A DNA stretch of 64,000 nt from Pirellulales bacterium (GTDB lineage: Bacteria > Planctomycetota > Planctomycetia > Pirellulales > DATAWG01), in contig DATAWG010000098.1 in the NCBI GenBank assembly GCA_036267355.1, positions 62,001 through 126,000 on the forward strand, written 5' to 3'. Positions within the stretch are counted from its first letter, which is position 1, and the number at the start of each line of letters is the position of its first letter. The position numbers and the translations under genes are program-made. A model generated the notes under the pieces. The model searched no databases and had not been told where the DNA came from. It worked only from the letters and a program-made list of their open reading frames with translations. Shown in pieces: positions 62,872-64,000 of the stretch.

Positions 62872-63267
62872 ATGGAAATCAAACGCGTTGGGTCTCAACC
62901 GTCGAGCAAAGGCCCTGCGGATTGGTTCACCGGCACGGTCAGAATCGATCCGCTGTTCGATCGAACGGAGCCGGCCCGAGTGGGCGGCGCGACTGTCACG
63001 TTCGAGCCCGGCGCCCGCACCGCGTGGCATACGCATCCGCTCGGCCAGACGTTGATCGTGACCGCCGGCTGCGGCTGGGCCCAACGCGAAGGCGGACCGG
63101 TCGAGGAAATCCGTCCCGGCGATGTCGTCTGCTTCGCGCCTGGCGAAAAGCATTGGCACGGGGCGACCGCCACGACCGCGATGACGCACTTGGCCATTCA
63201 GGAAAAGCTCGACGGCAAAGTGGTCGATTGGTTGGAACAGGTCAGCGACGAACAATATCGCCGCTGA
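62872..63267 (+). CDS. Cupin domain protein
   Basis: The product has 131 residues. The first cupin motif is [20 protein letters not shown] (two His) and the second is [17 protein letters not shown]. This is the small single-cupin type similar to carboxymuconolactone-linked or quercetin-dioxygenase-like proteins; the substrate is unknown. The frame opens further upstream, but that part crosses the inverted repeat, and GGAG at 62860-62863 points to the ATG at 62872 (62866 also possible). It follows the GH123-like gene in the same direction. Confidence 0.88.
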   Translation: MEIKRVGSQPSSKGPADWFTGTVRIDPLFDRTEPARVGGATVTFEPGARTAWHTHPLGQTLIVTAGCGWAQREGGPVEEIRPGDVVCFAPGEKHWHGATATTAMTHLAIQEKLDGKVVDWLEQVSDEQYRR

Positions 63268-63574
63268 TTCCATCGGAGCCGAGGGATTTGGCCGAGGAGG
63301 TCTACATGCTCGACATACCGAACACCCGGGCTAACAACAAACTGCGGAAGTTGACGCGATTTCTTTCGCAGCCGAAAACGATCGAGCCTGCGGTTCCATG
63401 GTTCGCAGAAGCCATGTTCATTCTGCAGCATTAAGTGGTGTTCGATGAGCAGCAACATTGCGGTAAAAGTGGTTGTCATCACCGGGGCGAGCAACGGCCT
63501 GGGCGATGTGGCCGCCCGGTTGCTTATAATACATGCGACCGGAGCCGTTTCGTCCGGCGCCGGTATAATTCGGC
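63268..63574. other. 307-base spacer holding a dehydrogenase remnant
   Basis: Contains a 43-codon frame at 63306-63434 beginning MLDIPNTRANNKLRKLTRFL, of no known family, and the remnant described at 63445-63530. Two TATAAT strings (63525-63530 and 63564-63569) are present without good -35 partners. Confidence 0.5.
63445..63530 (+). pseudogene. Truncated short-chain dehydrogenase (N-terminal remnant)
   Basis: MSSNIAVKVVVITGASNGLG followed by DVAARLL matches the first strand and the TGxxxGxG nucleotide-binding loop of short-chain dehydrogenases. The resemblance stops after about 28 residues at LLIIHATGA, and the remaining 220 or so residues of such an enzyme are absent. The start has no clear ribosome binding site. 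It is most simply the 5' end of a gene that was lost by deletion. Confidence 0.6.
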
Positions 63575-63823
63575 ATGGCCAATTTCAAGAAGCGGGTTGC
63601 CGAAAACGTCGCCGGCGATTTCTTCGTCGATTCGACATGCATCGATTGCGACACCTGTCGGCAGCTTGCTCCCCACGTGTTTAGCGAAGCCGCTGAAACG
63701 GCCTATGTGAGTCGCCAGCCGGAATCGAGCGAAGATTATCGCGGCGCCCTGCAGGCGCTGGTGTCGCGCCCGACCGGTTCGATCGGTTGCCTCGGCGGGG
63801 CAGAAAAGCACTATCATGGGTGA
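63575..63823 (+). CDS. Ferredoxin-like small iron-sulfur protein
   Basis: The product has 82 residues. The family opening MANFKKRVAENVAGDFFVDS is followed by TCIDCDTCRQLAPHVFSE, giving cluster ligands C22, C25 and C28. The fourth ligand normally stands in CPTGSIG; here that position reads RPTGSIG, and the only other cysteine is C72, four residues later (SIGCLGG). The protein may bind a 3Fe-4S or an altered 4Fe-4S cluster. Similar proteins often precede or are fused to metallo-beta-lactamase-fold enzymes; the downstream region here does not contain one. The start is set by the conserved opening. Confidence 0.85.
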   Translation: MANFKKRVAENVAGDFFVDSTCIDCDTCRQLAPHVFSEAAETAYVSRQPESSEDYRGALQALVSRPTGSIGCLGGAEKHYHG

Positions 63824-63926
63824 GTTTGCGTTGTTGATGTGGCGCGCACGCTGGGGGGCAGAAAAGAGGCAGAAAAGGTGTCAGGAACGAATGGCACTGT
63901 CGGCATTGTAACCGATTTGTCAATCG

Positions 63927-64000
63927 CTAGTTGCATCGCGCGAGACGCGCGCGGAGTTTCTCGCGAGGCTCTTGCATGAGCTTGTAGCCGTGGCGACGTC
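63927..64000 (-). CDS. Possible C-terminal end of a gene cut by the window edge
   Basis: On the minus strand the last 74 bases are open and end with RRHGYKLMQEPREKLRARLA followed by RCN and a TAG stop. The basic, helical composition looks protein-like, but the piece is too short to name. Confidence 0.22.
   Translation of the reverse strand, partial: RRHGYKLMQEPREKLRARLARCN

Noticed and set aside
1-64000. tRNA or rRNA genes
   Set aside because: No cloverleaf-like sequence with a T-loop GGTTCGA core in the right setting and no rRNA segment was recognised by eye in the spacers. A tRNA-finding program would settle it.

Overview
The window is a GC-rich stretch of bacterial chromosome that reads as a member of the Planctomycetota, probably near the Pirellulales. 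The evidence is the gene content: paired DUF1800 and DUF1501 genes, tandem DUF1559-type exported proteins, a 3-keto-disaccharide hydrolase-like (DUF1080-type) exported protein, PQQ-like propellers, very large secreted multidomain proteins, and many spacers filled with short palindromes. No rRNA, convincing tRNA, prophage or CRISPR array was seen.

Layout. 1-5.3 kb: two tandem RND efflux permeases (the first cut by the window edge). 5.3-6.1 kb: a RAYT-type (REP-associated) Y1 transposase between its own palindromes. 6.1-9.5 kb: two paralogous exported DUF1559-like proteins. 9.9-10.5 kb: a secreted tyrosine-rich repeat protein with a promoter candidate and a clear terminator. 10.7-16.9 kb: xylose isomerase, 3-methyladenine DNA glycosylase, an S1-domain protein, two small proteins and a DUF1080-like exported protein. 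17.4-20.9 kb: a membrane protein translationally coupled to DUF1800, then DUF1501. 21-26.5 kb: tRNA-dihydrouridine synthase, a methyltransferase, an ECF sigma factor, an MscS-like channel and a TauE/SafE permease. 26.8-33.9 kb: a 1060-residue exported Ycf48-like/CBM9-like protein, an RNase HII-like protein, class II fructose-bisphosphate aldolase and a lipoprotein.

34.3-52.4 kb: one minus-strand S10-spc-alpha ribosomal supercluster, read from rpsJ down to rplQ, with secY, adk, map, rpmJ and rpoA in the expected places. rpmD (uL30) and infA are not in it. Many spacers are 70-270 nt long and carry palindromic repeats, which is unusual for this cluster. A TTGACA-17-TAAGAT promoter lies upstream of rpsJ.

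52.7-64 kb: a methyltransferase-like protein, a UDP-sugar epimerase, a PQQ-propeller protein, a gingipain-like C25 peptidase, an OsmC protein, a 1129-residue exported GH123/DUF4091-like protein with an internal zinc ribbon, a cupin, a short-chain dehydrogenase remnant and a ferredoxin with a displaced fourth cysteine.

The most unusual features are the several families of short palindromes spread through spacers, one of which sits in frame inside a coding gene, and the divergent RNase HII-like protein with an Asp-to-Glu change at the inferred fourth catalytic position.
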